Assembly (NCBI GenBank): GCA_019775845.1 | Contig: JADQAV010000038.1 | Location: forward strand, 478,812-542,811 | Direction of reading: 5' to 3' | Source of the DNA: Myrmaecium sp. VS I D KN 1 | Taxonomy: Eukaryota > Ascomycota > Dothideomycetes > Valsariales > Valsariaceae | Length of the DNA: 64,000 nucleotides | Notes under the pieces: model-generated | The model's database searches: none | What the model saw: only the letters and a program-made list of their open reading frames with translations | What the model was told of the DNA's origin: nothing | Shown here: positions 35,440 to 46,354 of the stretch, in pieces | How the letters are laid out: every line of letters begins with the position of its first letter | Numbering within the stretch: position 1 is the stretch's first letter | Program-made: the position numbers and the translations under genes

Positions 35440-37280
35440 TGTTGTTGGCGGATGCGGGTACGGATTCCAACACTAGATGGTCGCGTGTGTGCAAGTGCGC
35501 TGAAATGTCGAGTCACTTCGTGATATTGATTCCCTGGGCCAGTATCTCCCTACTATGTAATCCTGCCGTCCCGGGGTTGTGCAAGAGGCGAAGCAAACGA
35601 GGTTGGGAAATGAAGTCGCGTGGTGGCCAAGAAAGGCAGGTGTACAGCAGCGAGCGCCCGAGTATATCCAGTATGGTTTGTCTGCTGACGCATGTCACGG
35701 GTCTGCAATGTCAGTGGCAGTGATGGAAGTAAGTGCTCCTATAATCATTTCCCCGTCAACTCACTGTGACGCTGTTTGACCTTCCCGCGCAGAGGGACAA
35801 ACGGTTCGGAACTTACACCTACTTTGAAACGATGTGCAACCCGCAATAACTCCTACTCAATCATCACAAATGGACTCCGCGCCGTCTCGAAATTGATCTT
35901 TGTTACCAAGATTGGAAAAGCTACCCGCTTTACATTGTCCGCTTATCTGCCGAAGACTTATTGAAGATGAAGCAGTTCAGCACATCTTGCAATGGGAGGA
36001 TACTTGACTTGTCTTTTAGAGCATGCTCTAGCAGCACAACCTAGCATCATCATCATTATTCTGCCACCAGTCCCATCCAGCGCTTCAGCCACGTCTTAAC
36101 GGCTGGTATGTAACGTGCTTCTGACATCAAGGCTCGATAGCCCTTTGTTCTCAAGCGAAGAACAGCCGGTGCACCGAAAGAAGAAGATAGTATAGTCACG
36201 CCCATGACTCAATCCAGAAAAGTCGTCTGCATGGTGCTGGGACCAAAACTCTTTATAAAAAGGGAGTACTGACAGATCATGTCGGTTGTCATTTCCTGTC
36301 TCCAAGCATGGAAGAGCATCCAGGTCTTCGAGTCCTTGAGCGCTTCAATGGATCTATGATGTCCAATAAGCTAAATGCATCCAAGTATATCATAGAAGCA
36401 GCACTACTTGAGCAAGCTCGAAGTGATAGGACTTACGTCTTCAATGACCCACATGAGGGCATTAGAACTGCCTGCTCATCGTTTACCAAACGCATGAACA
36501 ACGTTAAGAGGTCTACAGGGACGATACACGCTTCTGCGAGTCCGAGCAGAAACGGTATGAACGAGACGAACTTTTGATAGAATGTACAGAAAGAAAAATC
36601 CCTCACCCGTAGACTCTCCATCAGTAAGATATGGAGGTATAGACATTCACATAGCCACCAAACAGTGTTATTTGTATCTGTCTGGGATGCTTCTGCACGT
36701 CGGGGACAGCTGCGAATTCTGCAGAGAGGACTGATATGAGGCCGGAAGTCATTCCTCGGCGCATAATACTTCTCGTGATCCATAAATTTAGCATATGTAA
36801 ATAAAGCTAGAAACCTCACGTTTGTTAGGATGAATTAGCCGGTCCCTGTTCAACTCAAAATAGTCTTCCGGGTGAGATAGATAGTGTCGCAACTGCATGC
36901 ATGTTAAGATGTCGAAACGGGGTAAGGGGTGGGGGTGTTGCGTGGAGGTGGAGTAGATAAACATCTTTGACCTAGTTCATAGTAATCATCTGTCCGGCAG
37001 TTCGTTTCACGGAGGGCTTAAGTAGAAGTAGGGTAGAACTAGATCCTGACGTTTGGAAGTTGAGATCACTTGGGCGCTGTTCTCTGTTGCGAGCTGCGGC
37101 TTGACGTGCTTATAGCTCAACTCTCGTCATCCCACATGGCGGGGTATACTGCATTCCACAAAGCGACACCACACAGCGACACCGGAGCGCAGCATGGCGA
37201 GGCGAGGGATATAAATGCTCGAAGCCGAAGGCATGGGCGCTTTCTCCCAAGAGCATCCTTGCTGATTACAGTACCTCAGC
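35440..37280. other. Intergenic region, 1.8 kb, possibly holding a small unrecognised gene
   Basis: AT-rich. The one stretch worth note is on the minus strand at 36433-36819, a 128-codon open frame with hydrophobic pieces (YLHILLMESL, FIPFLLGLAEACIVPVDLLT) that ends exactly at a GTAAGT donor; a downstream in-frame exon of about 45 codons can be drawn from an ATAG acceptor near 36370. No family motif is recognised and the model is weak. Confidence 0.4.
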
Positions 37281-38873
37281 ATGGCTGACTCTGGAGTTTT
37301 GAATGTCGCAATTGCTGGTGCTGGCATTGCTGGTCTCGCCGCCGCCATTGCCTTGAGACAACATCCTCGCGTCAATGTCCAAATCTACGAGCAGACAGAA
37401 GAGCTGAAAGAGATTGGCGCGTCGATTGCTCTGGGACCTAACGGCATGCGCACGCTTGAACGATTGGGGGTGTACAATGCTTTGGATGATAACATTGGTT
37501 TCCGGGGGCCAAGCAAGTTCCCCATGATATACAGGTATATTGCGGGAAGAGCATCGATTCGTTGAGCACTAGAATTGTCTAACTGATGTGATGACATAGG
37601 CACTGGAAGACGAACGAGGTTGTCAGTGTAGACGTTCACAAAGGCGTAGTGGATCCGAAGCATGAGACAACAAGATTCCATCGCGCGCACCTTCATCAAG
37701 CCCTCCTGGACTATCTACCAAAGGATATCATCCACCTGCGGAAGAAGGTGTCGGATGTCCAGGCCGATCCGCAAAAGGGTGTCATCTTGCAATTCGAGGA
37801 TGGCTCTTCCATTTCAGCGGATCTTCTTATTGGTGCCGACGGGATCCATTCCGTAAGTCTTTTGCGCTTCCTGCGTAGTTGGTTGATCCTGACTATTCGA
37901 TTCAGAACGTGAGGAAAGCATTTGTTCCCGACCATAAACTGGCCTGGACGGGTTGGGTGGCCTATCGATCAGTATTTCCTACTTCGCTCGTTGAAGGTAT
38001 TTCGGACCTTCCAGAGGACTCTGCGCACTGGGTGAGTTCCGGAGACATCATCGTGTTATCCAGTAATAGTGCTAAAAATTGAGCAGTGGTCTCCCGACGA
38101 GAGGTTCTTTGCATCAAAGCTTGGTAAGTCCTTCGAACATCATGAGATCCTTGGGAGACTTGCTGACATTGCAATCCCTGGTAGGAAAGAGCCAGTATAC
38201 GGCTGTTGGTGGATTCACTGTTGACCCAACCGACCCGAAGGTTCAACATCTGATCGAGAGGACGCATTGGGACGATGAGGGAGACCTCGACTATCTCCGG
38301 AGCCTCTACAAAGTGAGTACCTTCTTCCCTGTAGTGCAATGGATCGTATAGACATGCTGACTTCGAAAGGACTGGCATCCAGTCGTGCAGAGTGTATTAG
38401 CAGCGTCTCCTTACACCCGCGTCTATCCCAACCGGGCTGGTGCTGCTCTTTCAAATTATACTTTCCAATCTCGTGTAGTGCTTATTGGGGACGCAGCACA
38501 CACGCATGGTGGTGCATTCGCAGCCGGCGGGTCATTAGCTCTAGACGACGCATTCGCTCTGTCCCTTGCTCTTCAAACAGTAATTCCAGCAGATCCACGA
38601 GTTGCAGTTGGAGCGGCTGATTTGGAACGCGCACTGAAGCTGTACGAGGACACGCGTCAGCCTCATACAACTCGGGTACTAGAAACGGTGCAAAAGAATG
38701 TCGAAATGGCGACCGCGCGATTACGGAGAGGGGAGCGAGATGACGATCAACAGCTCAGGAAGAGGATGAAGGAGAGGACTGACACATCCTGGATACATGA
38801 GCACGACGTTGTGGCCACTTTCAACCGGGCGCTTGCGTCGCAGGAGGGGGATGCAAACGTTGCCAGGCTCTGA
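37281..38873 (+). CDS. FAD-dependent aromatic-ring monooxygenase, salicylate hydroxylase type
   Basis: Six exons (37281-37534, 37600-37852, 37906-38031, 38087-38123, 38185-38312, 38370-38873) give 433 residues. The Rossmann motif is GAGIAG at residues 13-18 with the acidic strand end QIYEQ; the DG motif is LLIGADGIHS (about 160-169) and the FAD-ribityl motif is VVLIGDAAHTHGG with Asp307. This triad marks group A flavoprotein hydroxylases, which use NAD(P)H and O2 to hydroxylate or decarboxylatively hydroxylate aromatic acids; the substrate is not deducible. Length is normal for the family. Exon 4 is only 37 nt, but all splices keep frame and each has standard borders. The next gene downstream is a small secreted protein and there is no adjacent polyketide synthase or terpene synthase, so a biosynthetic cluster is not supported here. 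Confidence 0.88.
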
Positions 38874-39261
38874 AGATCGGGGATTGCTGCATTTGTTTCT
38901 TTCTTCGATTGGCCGCAGCCGCGCCCAATAGGTTCCGTCGGGGTCCGCAGCGTTCCGAGAGTAAGAAGCCGGTTATAGGGAGATATCCGCTTGTGCATTC
39001 CGTTGTATTTCCGGGGGGCTTTGCTAGAGAGGACAAATAACCGCGTTCCATCGTACAGGTTTGCACAAATGACGTTGACACGCCACAGCATGAAGACACG
39101 GGATCTCATCTTACTTCAGCCATGCATGGGCCTTTAAGGCCGATGGTTCTCTGCGTCATCTGAAGTCCGAATGTTAGGCTACTTCTCTAGGTTCGAACAT
39201 CTTTTCTGAGACTCACTAATCTGTCCATTATTATCATTCTCTCAGTCCAGGATTGGACAGC
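38874..39261. other. Spacer between the monooxygenase and a small secreted protein gene
   Basis: 388 nt, nothing recognised. Confidence 0.55.
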
Positions 39262-39889
39262 ATGCGGCCGCACTGGGTCACCGGCTTCCTCCATAGGTTG
39301 CTGAGCGGCTCAGCTATACTCTTCTTGCTCTGCTTTCAATGCTGTATAGCGGCTGATTTGCCGCTCATCGACGATCAAGTCATGGTGCTGGAATGCAATG
39401 GATCCCACCGCGTGATCTGCCCGGGAATCGGTAACTGTTGCGATGATAGTATGTCCCTCTTATGATATGCTATGGAATAATGCTCACACCTCCCGTAGCA
39501 TCAGAGTGTGCATGTTTACACAGCACAAGCACGCCAACATCCTTCAACGGGCCATGGCTTCCGCCGCCTCCAACCATGGGCATCATCACGGCAAAGCCTT
39601 CTTGGGCATCATTGTGGTATCCTCTGTCCGAATCTTCTAGCAACGGCTCGGTGAACGGGCTGAAGAAGCTAATGTGTATGTATAAAGGGTGGATACCTCG
39701 ACTTCGCCCATAGTTTCACCAACCGATATGAGTGTGTCGATAACCTCAACTGCCTCGGTATCTCGGCCATCGTCCACTACGCAACCAATCAGCCCGTCAA
39801 CATCAACAGCAGGCGGTACCAATTTTGAGCCCTACCGTCGGCTCGACCTGTACCTCGGAGCGATTATGGTGCTCTTTCAGGTCGGATAA
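39262..39889 (+). CDS. Putative small Cys-containing, Ser/Thr-rich secreted or surface protein
   Basis: Three exons (39262-39448, 39499-39675, 39714-39889) give 179 residues; all three joints keep frame at GTATGT donors. A signal peptide is clear (RLLSGSAILFLLCFQCCIAA). The mature N-terminus has a compact Cys pattern, ECNGSHRVICPGIGNCCDD then SECACL, resembling the head of fungal secreted proteins with a CxxG..CP..CC motif. It is followed by a Pro/Ser linker and a Ser/Thr-rich stalk (SVSITSTASVSRPSSTTQP). The C-terminus ends LYLGAIMVLFQVG, a short hydrophobic end that is weak for a GPI or transmembrane anchor. No family is recognised; it could be an effector-like or wall-anchored protein, or a decayed sensor with a shortened anchor. 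The third exon is the least certain. Confidence 0.45.
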
Positions 39890-40560
39890 GCCGAAGAGCG
39901 ATGTGCTGGTTGGTACGCTGAGGCAAGTTCTGAAGAAGGAACATCTGCCGATCTTATCGACTCAACGATGGTATGCTCTCATTCGCCAAAGCACATGTGA
40001 CTGTGATATTGTACTGTTTCTTTCGGGTGTGCAAATCGCAAAAGGCGAGCATCTCAAAGTCCTCGGCAGAGGTTCCTTGTGAATTAGTAGGATATCAAAT
40101 GATAATGACTTGAAAAAGAAAAAGATGGTATGCCTCGGAATAATAAGCTCACTTTCAGTAGGAAGAGAAAGGATGCCAGACAAGGTTTCTTCACACCTGC
40201 ACCAAGCAATGCCGGCCCAGCTCCCACACGCGTCCTGAGCTTGTTACACGGTGCGCGACCTCCTAGCAAATATACCATGAAGTGAACAATAATAGCGTTT
40301 TGACCAAGACCCCTGTGATTGACCTCAGTTTTCATGCGAGATGGACACCTCAATCAAAATGTCAACCGGAAGAGGGGAGTGAACGCTCAAATAAGCAGTA
40401 CTTAAAAGACTAGCCTCGGCATGCGCCTCGCGTCAACGCGACATCACGTGAAATTTAGATAAGCGATAAGACTCGTTAATCAATTCACTGGCATTGATCG
40501 CAATCACTAAACAGTCCGCCACGCAACTCCCACACATACTCCTTCCCCAACACGCACACC
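39890..40560. promoter_or_regulatory. WSS1 upstream region
   Basis: About 670 nt, AT-rich, no gene. A CA/CT-rich leader lies immediately before the start codon. Confidence 0.5.
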
Positions 40561-41946
40561 ATGCCTCTGGGCTTCACCCGCCTAAACGAACGCCACGCCC
40601 GACCAAACCCCAACATCAACTTCCTCAAGCCATTGCCGGGCTCCGACTCCGAAGCGTCCCTCGCCTATCTCTCCCGGGTGGCGGCGATCTTCACGCCCAT
40701 CCTGCGGCACCACCACCTTAGCGTGAACTGCCTCGAGGAGTTCCCGCCGAACCGGGAGTTCTGGGGCCGCAACTTCAACAATGGCGAGGTGATCCAGCTG
40801 GTGTTGCGGAGCAAGGGCGGGGCGTGGCTGCCGGCGCGGCATGTGCAGATGGTGATGGCGCATGAGGTGGCGCATTGCGTGGAGATGAATCATTCCAAGG
40901 CGTTTTGGAAGAAGAGGGATGAGTATGCGGGGGAGTTGAGGGAGCTGTGGCGGAAGGGGTATACTGGGGATGGTGTCTGGGGAAGGGGGCAGGCGGTGGA
41001 GGGTACACTGGGCGGTAGGGAGGCGATTGTGGATGAGGATGTGCCGGAGCACTTGTGCGGAGGTACGTATCGGACAAGGGGCAGGAAGAGGAGGCGTGGG
41101 AGGCAGTTGACATACCAGGAGAGGAAGGAAAGGCGGATCAAGAGGAAGTTTGGCGAAGGCGGGATTTCTCTGGGCGCAGATGAGGAAGTGAAAAGTGAAT
41201 TGGAGGGCGGAAAACAGGTGAAGGGCAAACCTAGGGTCGCCGGCAGCGCCAGAGGAAGGGAACTACGGGCTGCTGCGGCGTTGTCCCGAGTCGCTCAACA
41301 AATTAAGGAAGAAGACGAGCCGGGTGTGAAAGCAGAAGAGGATTCCGGAAGTGAGACGGATTCAGAGCTCGATGAAGCCGAAGACGGAGAAGCCGCTGTT
41401 GATGCTGATGGGAAGAAGATACTGGATGAAAAGGGAAGAGGCATGGTAAAGGTTTGTGAAGAAGAGGGTATTGACAGTGAAGATGCACGGAGAGAGCTTG
41501 CAGAGCTGTATGATGCGGACAGCCGTCCTGGCCCAAGCGATGCCGCGACCACTTCAGTTATCAAGCAAGAACCCGTTCTGGATGAGGGAGTTTCTGCTTC
41601 GCTTCCCCGAGCACATGAAGCAAAACCAGCGGGAGTCAGATCAGCTCAACGTCAAGTTGGACTGAAGCCTTCAACGAGGAAGAAAACACCGCCGCGTACT
41701 ACGCTTAGAACCTCTACGGCCAAAAGACAAAATGGTCAGAAACAAGAGGCGAAGAAGATATGTCCAGTATGCTCGCTCGAGAACGAAAAGATGGCTTCCA
41801 CATGCACGGCGTGTGCCAATGTCCTGAATAAGAGGATGGTGAAAGGCAGCTGGGCGTGCAAGAGTCTTGGCTGTCGCTCCACCGGATACGTCAATACTGG
41901 TGACTGTGGGGTTTGCGGAGCTTGTGGCGCTGCGCGGGTTGCTTGA
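40561..41946 (+). CDS. WSS1: WSS1-type WLM metalloprotease for DNA-protein crosslink repair
   Basis: One exon, 461 residues. The WLM/SprT-like domain covers ~1-180; the zinc motif is MAHEVAHCVEMNHSKAFW with His101, Glu102, His105 and the third ligand His111, the Wss1 arrangement HExxHx5H. An acidic, Lys-containing linker (~180-400) holds four sites of the SUMO consensus type (VKSE, IKEE, VKAE, IKQE). The C-terminus has a RanBP2-like zinc finger from Cys401 (CPVCSLENEKMASTCTAC, CX2CX10CX2C) and a second Cys cluster (WACKSLGC to CGVCGAC). Yeast Wss1 is a SUMO-directed, DNA-activated protease that with Cdc48 degrades proteins trapped on DNA. VCP/SHP-type and SIM motifs cannot be fixed by eye. 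The start is the first ATG and gives MPLGFTRLNERHARPNPNIN, the expected family beginning. Confidence 0.92.
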   Translation: MPLGFTRLNERHARPNPNINFLKPLPGSDSEASLAYLSRVAAIFTPILRHHHLSVNCLEEFPPNREFWGRNFNNGEVIQLVLRSKGGAWLPARHVQMVMAHEVAHCVEMNHSKAFWKKRDEYAGELRELWRKGYTGDGVWGRGQAVEGTLGGREAIVDEDVPEHLCGGTYRTRGRKRRRGRQLTYQERKERRIKRKFGEGGISLGADEEVKSELEGGKQVKGKPRVAGSARGRELRAAAALSRVAQQIKEEDEPGVKAEEDSGSETDSELDEAEDGEAAVDADGKKILDEKGRGMVKVCEEEGIDSEDARRELAELYDADSRPGPSDAATTSVIKQEPVLDEGVSASLPRAHEAKPAGVRSAQRQVGLKPSTRKKTPPRTTLRTSTAKRQNGQKQEAKKICPVCSLENEKMASTCTACANVLNKRMVKGSWACKSLGCRSTGYVNTGDCGVCGACGAARVA

Positions 41947-42628
41947 ACATGCGGAGCGGTTAACCGCCGTGGTTTGCAACGTTCTTCCATAAGGTCCATT
42001 ATAGAATTTCTATCTGAAGATGATAATTGTTCGCAAGATTGCTTTCTAGAACTTCTGATTATAAAGCTGCTCTACCTTACCTTTATATGCTAATGGACGT
42101 CCTGCTAAATTGCGCAGGCCGATTTCGCGCCGGCGTGCGCGATTATACTCCATGTCTGTACCGACGAGCCCGGTGGTCTTACGATGTCATTTGCTCCGGC
42201 TACCGAGGCTATATGCGATGCCCATATACCCCTGTGCAGTCAATAATTGCTGTAGACATGGCGGCTTGAGTTGTACAATTTTTTACAGATTACAATCCTC
42301 TCTCCAACAGCATCTACCCAGTTCACGTCAAACCTGTGACATCCGCCACCCTTTCCATCGCCGACGGTCGAGTGGACCCTGCGGCGGGACTGACATTCGC
42401 AGCCTTTCTGGTTCGCGAGCTCCTTCTCCCCGAAACCGAAACGCCCGGGCCTCCTCCGCACTTCCCCAACCATCATCATCACCACCACCTCATCCGAGCT
42501 ACCTGCCTGCGACCTGTACACAACCGCCTCTTTCTCTCCACCGACACGCCACTCAACCCCTCAAACAGAAGCTTCCGACTATCGCGATCACCTCTCTTAC
42601 AAGCCCTAGATCCCAGCTACACTTCAGG
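41947..42628. other. Spacer between WSS1 and a mitochondrial protein gene
   Basis: 680 nt; the last 250 nt are CA/CT-rich leader. No gene recognised. Confidence 0.55.
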
Positions 42629-43411
42629 ATGAGTTCCCGCATCCTGTTCCCCACCTCGCGCGCTCTCACGCGACCCGCCGCCGCCGCTCCCCTCTTCGCC
42701 CGCCGGAGCTTCCAAACCAGCACATCTCGACTCAACGCGACCGCCAGCCCCAACCCCGTGGTTCAAAAGAGGCCTGTAGGCGCATTCAGAGGAGGGTAAG
42801 CAGCTTCATAGCATCAAAGCTCGCATATTTTGACGGCGCTCGCTGGCTTGTAAGGTGGACGGCAAGAGGAAGGAAGCTTCGGTCGTGCTGCGGAAGCTCT
42901 CCAAGAGCTCTGTCAGATGCGATATCGAGTCTTGGCATAATTTTTGATGATCTCCAACTGACCATTACACCCTGTCTCTTGCAGAATCTTCGGCTTCCTC
43001 CTCGGTGCCGTCGCTACCGGTGGGGCGATGTACTACTACGTCCTAGACGAATACAGAGTTTCGAACGAGCTGTTGACAGAGGATATCTACGTATGTCTTC
43101 CTATCCACTCCGCAGCACTGCATCTCCACCTTAATGAATCCATTAAGAGCTTCCTTTCCTCATTTGTTTCTCCTCTTTTCAACACCTCCGGTCGTTCTAC
43201 CGTCGCGGTCGCCTTCATTTCTTACTTCACATGCTGTTCCTGCCACTGCTGCTACGCTTTACTTCTACACGCTTCAGCCCATGATTGGACAGCTAACGAC
43301 TCCTTTTACAACTCACGATAGGCCTTGCAACAAGCTGTTCAGCGCATAGAAGGTTACGTCAAGGTGCTGGAGGACAAAGTTCAGACCTTTGACAAGAAGA
43401 AATTGAAGTAA
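42629..43411 (+). CDS. Small mitochondrial inner-membrane protein, 120 residues
   Basis: Three exons (42629-42795, 42985-43090, 43322-43411). Residues 1-35 form an Arg/Ser/Ala presequence (RALTRPAAAAPLFARRSFQT) with a classic matrix-targeting look. One helix follows (FGFLLGAVATGGAMYYYVLD), then the conserved EYRVSNELLTEDIYALQQAV and a C-terminal coiled coil ending in lysines. Proteins of this size and layout are widespread in Pezizomycotina and are usually annotated only as hypothetical mitochondrial proteins; the helix plus coiled coil recalls MICOS or respiratory-assembly components, which is inference. Introns are 189 and 231 nt. Start chosen because it opens the presequence. Confidence 0.75.
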
Positions 43412-44152
43412 ACGTGGACAAACAGATCAGACGCACAAAAGGATTGCATGGTTCGCAGCATGTCGTAGGACGAACGAACCGCATGGGATACGTCGGAAAC
43501 GGCAGGATAAGAGTGCGGAATCGCGAAGCTGTGTGTGCATGTGCGAGAAAACTGTCGACGCCATGCACATACTATATGCTGTTCCTAGGGTTTTTCCCCT
43601 TCCCCCGCACAGATGATACCTCTTGCGACAGGCTTTTTCCCTTTTTTTTTCTGCTTTTTTTTCCTTCTTTCGTTTTCTTTTCCTCGTGTTTCTCACCTCA
43701 TAGTTCTCCTACCGAAGAAAAATGTTGTCACAGCTCTGGGTTCTCCTCGTTTGGCATGGATTCGCCAAGTGTACGTCCTTCCCATTTTCCCTATCTCGTT
43801 TGCGAGCGTTGCGGGCGAGCGAGCGCTCCTTTTATTGACAATGCTTACACTTACTGTCTCGAGCTCGCCTTTCACTAGCTACTTGAAGTATTTGTACATC
43901 CATGTATGATTAACCGATCGAATCTTCTCCTGCACCGCGTGCCATCGATGATCAGAGTATGGAAATGACAGACGACTAACATGGCAGTGAGATTCCAAGA
44001 GATTATTCAAGTACAAGTCCGGAGGAGAAAATAAGATGCGCCTGCGCAGCGATCGGCATACACCAAAAGCCCCGCCATTCTAAGTATGCGATAAAGCCGG
44101 CCCAACTCCTAACACCACCACCACCACCACCACCACTAACGCTCCTACCACC
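43412..44152. other. Convergent spacer with T-rich tract and CAC repeat
   Basis: 740 nt. T/C-rich tract near 43626-43690 and a (CAC)n run at about 44113-44137 close to the carrier gene's stop codon. No gene. Confidence 0.6.
44113..44137. repeat. (CAC)n microsatellite
   Basis: About eight CAC/ACC units in the presumed 3' UTR of the carrier gene. Confidence 0.7.
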
Positions 44153-45354
44153 TCACTTCACAACCACCGGCACAACCATCTTCGCCCGCACTTCGACCGC
44201 GGCAGCAAGCTTCCGTAGCCGGTCCTCCCTCACCTTCCTAAACCAGCGGAAGAGCAAGACGAAGAGCAACTCCATGCGCTCCTTGGTCATCATAAGGAAG
44301 CCTTGAACGAGCAACCCCTTCAGGATCTGGGGGCCGATGCCCTTGAACAGCCCGAGCGGGCCTTCGTGCTCGATGATGTACCGCATGACCTCGACGAAGG
44401 ACCGGAACGGCCGGCCGTTGCGCGACGGCGGCGGCTTGGACTGCAGGCCCACCTTGGCGACGATGAGCGGCTGCGTGGCGATGGTGGCGAGCGTTTTGGA
44501 GAGGGATCCGAGGACTGCAGTTCGCGACAGCGTTAGCAAGTTGCGCCGCTTTGTGGCGGGGTGGTCAGAGGGGGTTTCCTAGCACTTACGGAACGCCTCC
44601 CACGGCTTCAGCGTCGTCCGGCCCTTGAAGAGGACGGGTCGGAGCCGCTCGTACGCGCCGTAGGTGATGGCCGGGTTGACGACGAGGACGAGGCTAGCTT
44701 TCAAGCCGCGCCAGAGGCCCGTCCAGCCGTCCTCGCTGCGCACGACGTCGCGGCCGGTGTCCCAGAGGCCCTTGCGCTCGGCCTTGGGCTGGGTCTGCTG
44801 GCGGGTGGTGACGACGGCGACGGGGATGGTGAAGAGCTGGGCGATGGCGCCGGCGACGGCGCCGAGGGAGAGCTCGACGGCCGTGCTCGGCGGCGCGGCC
44901 AGGGCCTTGGTCGAGAGGTAGAGCGTCCGCACGACCGTGTACCAGTAGAAGTAGGCGAAGTTGGTGGAGGCAACGCCGATGAGGGCGCCTGGCATGCCGG
45001 CGTAGAGCCCCTCGACCCCTTCGTCGGCGAGGATCTTGCGGATCGCGTCGAGCGTGGATGTGTAGTGCGGGGCGGTCGTGGCGCTGCTCGTCGCGGTCGT
45101 GCTGGAGGGGTCGAGCGGGTCGTTCGGGGTCGTGGCCGAGGGCGTCTGCTTGACTTGGACTTGCAGCTTGGTTTTTACGCTGCGGGGCCGGACGCGGAGG
45201 GTCAGTATGGGCTTTGCGATGTGAACGGACGGGGGGAGGATCTCGCTCACATGTCAAGCGGGTAGACCAGAGCGTTTGCGATTACGGCACCGGTCGCGCC
45301 GGCTATGGCGTTGCCCCAGGGTGGCAGCTTCTCCAGCTTCGACTGGCCTGCCAT
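44153..45354 (-). CDS. PMP47: Peroxisomal adenine-nucleotide carrier, PMP47/ANT1 type
   Basis: Three exons (45354-45251, 45179-44590, 44514-44153) give 351 residues. The three carrier repeats are visible: NALVYPLDIVKTKLQVQ (residues ~27-43, the PxDxxK signature with Pro32/Asp34/Lys37), then LFTIPVAVVTTRQQ (a degenerate second signature), then TIATQPLIVAKVGLQ. Even-helix features such as GLYAGMPGALIGVASTNFAYFYWY and GLWRGLKASLVLVVNPAITYG fit Pmp47/Ant1, which bring ATP into peroxisomes in exchange for AMP and support beta-oxidation. The degenerate second and third signatures (Ala/Val in place of the acidic residue) are usual in this subfamily. A Thr/Ser-rich insert (about 45-70) lies in the first matrix loop. 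Its start is ~1 kb from palB on the other strand. Confidence 0.85.
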
Positions 45355-46354
45355 GGCGACGTTATTCCGACTGATATCGCGGTGGTGGGGTGTGTCGCGT
45401 GGGAGCAATGTGAGTCGGGGGACCTCGCTGCGGATCCGCGAGGGGTAAATTTGGGTAGGAGAAATGCGCTACCCGGTGAGGTGATTAAGGACGAATAGAT
45501 AACGAAGACCAAGGAAGGCCGCGAAGATGCGACAAGAGTGAAAAAAACGGATAAGAGAGAAGAAAAAAAAGATAGGGAAAAGGGTAGCGGAGGTGCGGTT
45601 TCGGGTGGAGGAGGAGGAGCAGGGGATCCGGATTGATCTCATCTGGTTGTCCTGAGCTCGGCGACTTTGGGGGTCAATCCCCGAAGATGCCTCGGCTCAT
45701 GGAGAGAAATGACGAGCATGCCGCACGAACGGCTTTTTTGTTAGGTACTGGGACATGCAAATGTTCCTACAAGCTGTCCCTATGATGGATGCTACATGGC
45801 GAGATCTTTAAATTATCCACTTATATACATAAATTCTCGGATGTACTCTGTACTACTACCTGACGTGGATTTATATTATTTCCATCCCTCATCCACCCTG
45901 ATGGAAGTTGGCCGGCGGAGATGCAATTTTTATCTGATGCCAGCCCGGATTAATCTCGGAGCCGTGCGCCCCCGTTCGTCGGTCGCAGCCACAGGTGCAT
46001 CCCGTCCCGTCTTGAGCAACGACCAGCGTGGACCAGGTACCTAAGGTAATGTAGGTGCCTTAGTAAACGCATCTGCTATCCATAGGTATATAGTACCTAC
46101 CTAACTTCAGACGTCAGATTCTCCCGTCTTTCCTTTTGCTTACAGTGCACCATGGCTCAAGAGGTTACAAGCGGTCGTGATTAGTACTTGCCTTTCCTTC
46201 ACTTTTCTTCACTTCTTTCCGCTTTGCTCCTTTCCACTGCAGTCTTCCCCGCGGCCCTGCGCTATCAGGTACTCCATACAGCTATCGTTCCCCCACACCT
46301 GGCCCGGCTGAGGTGAACGTACCCTTGCACTTCCTTGCTTGCTTGCTTGCAGCC
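45355..46354. promoter_or_regulatory. Divergent region between the carrier and palB, with a possible uORF
   Basis: 1 kb. Near 46025-46105 lie several AGGTA/CCTTAGT-type short elements (GGTACCTAAGGTA). An ATG at 46152 in a good context opens an 11-codon frame ending at TAG 46182-46184, upstream of the palB start; it could act as an upstream ORF if transcribed. No gene recognised. Confidence 0.45.
46152..46184 (+). promoter_or_regulatory. Candidate upstream ORF of palB
   Basis: CACCATGG context, ten codons then TAG, about 170 nt before the palB start. It might instead be the true first exon if a splice lies between; not decidable without transcripts. Confidence 0.3.
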
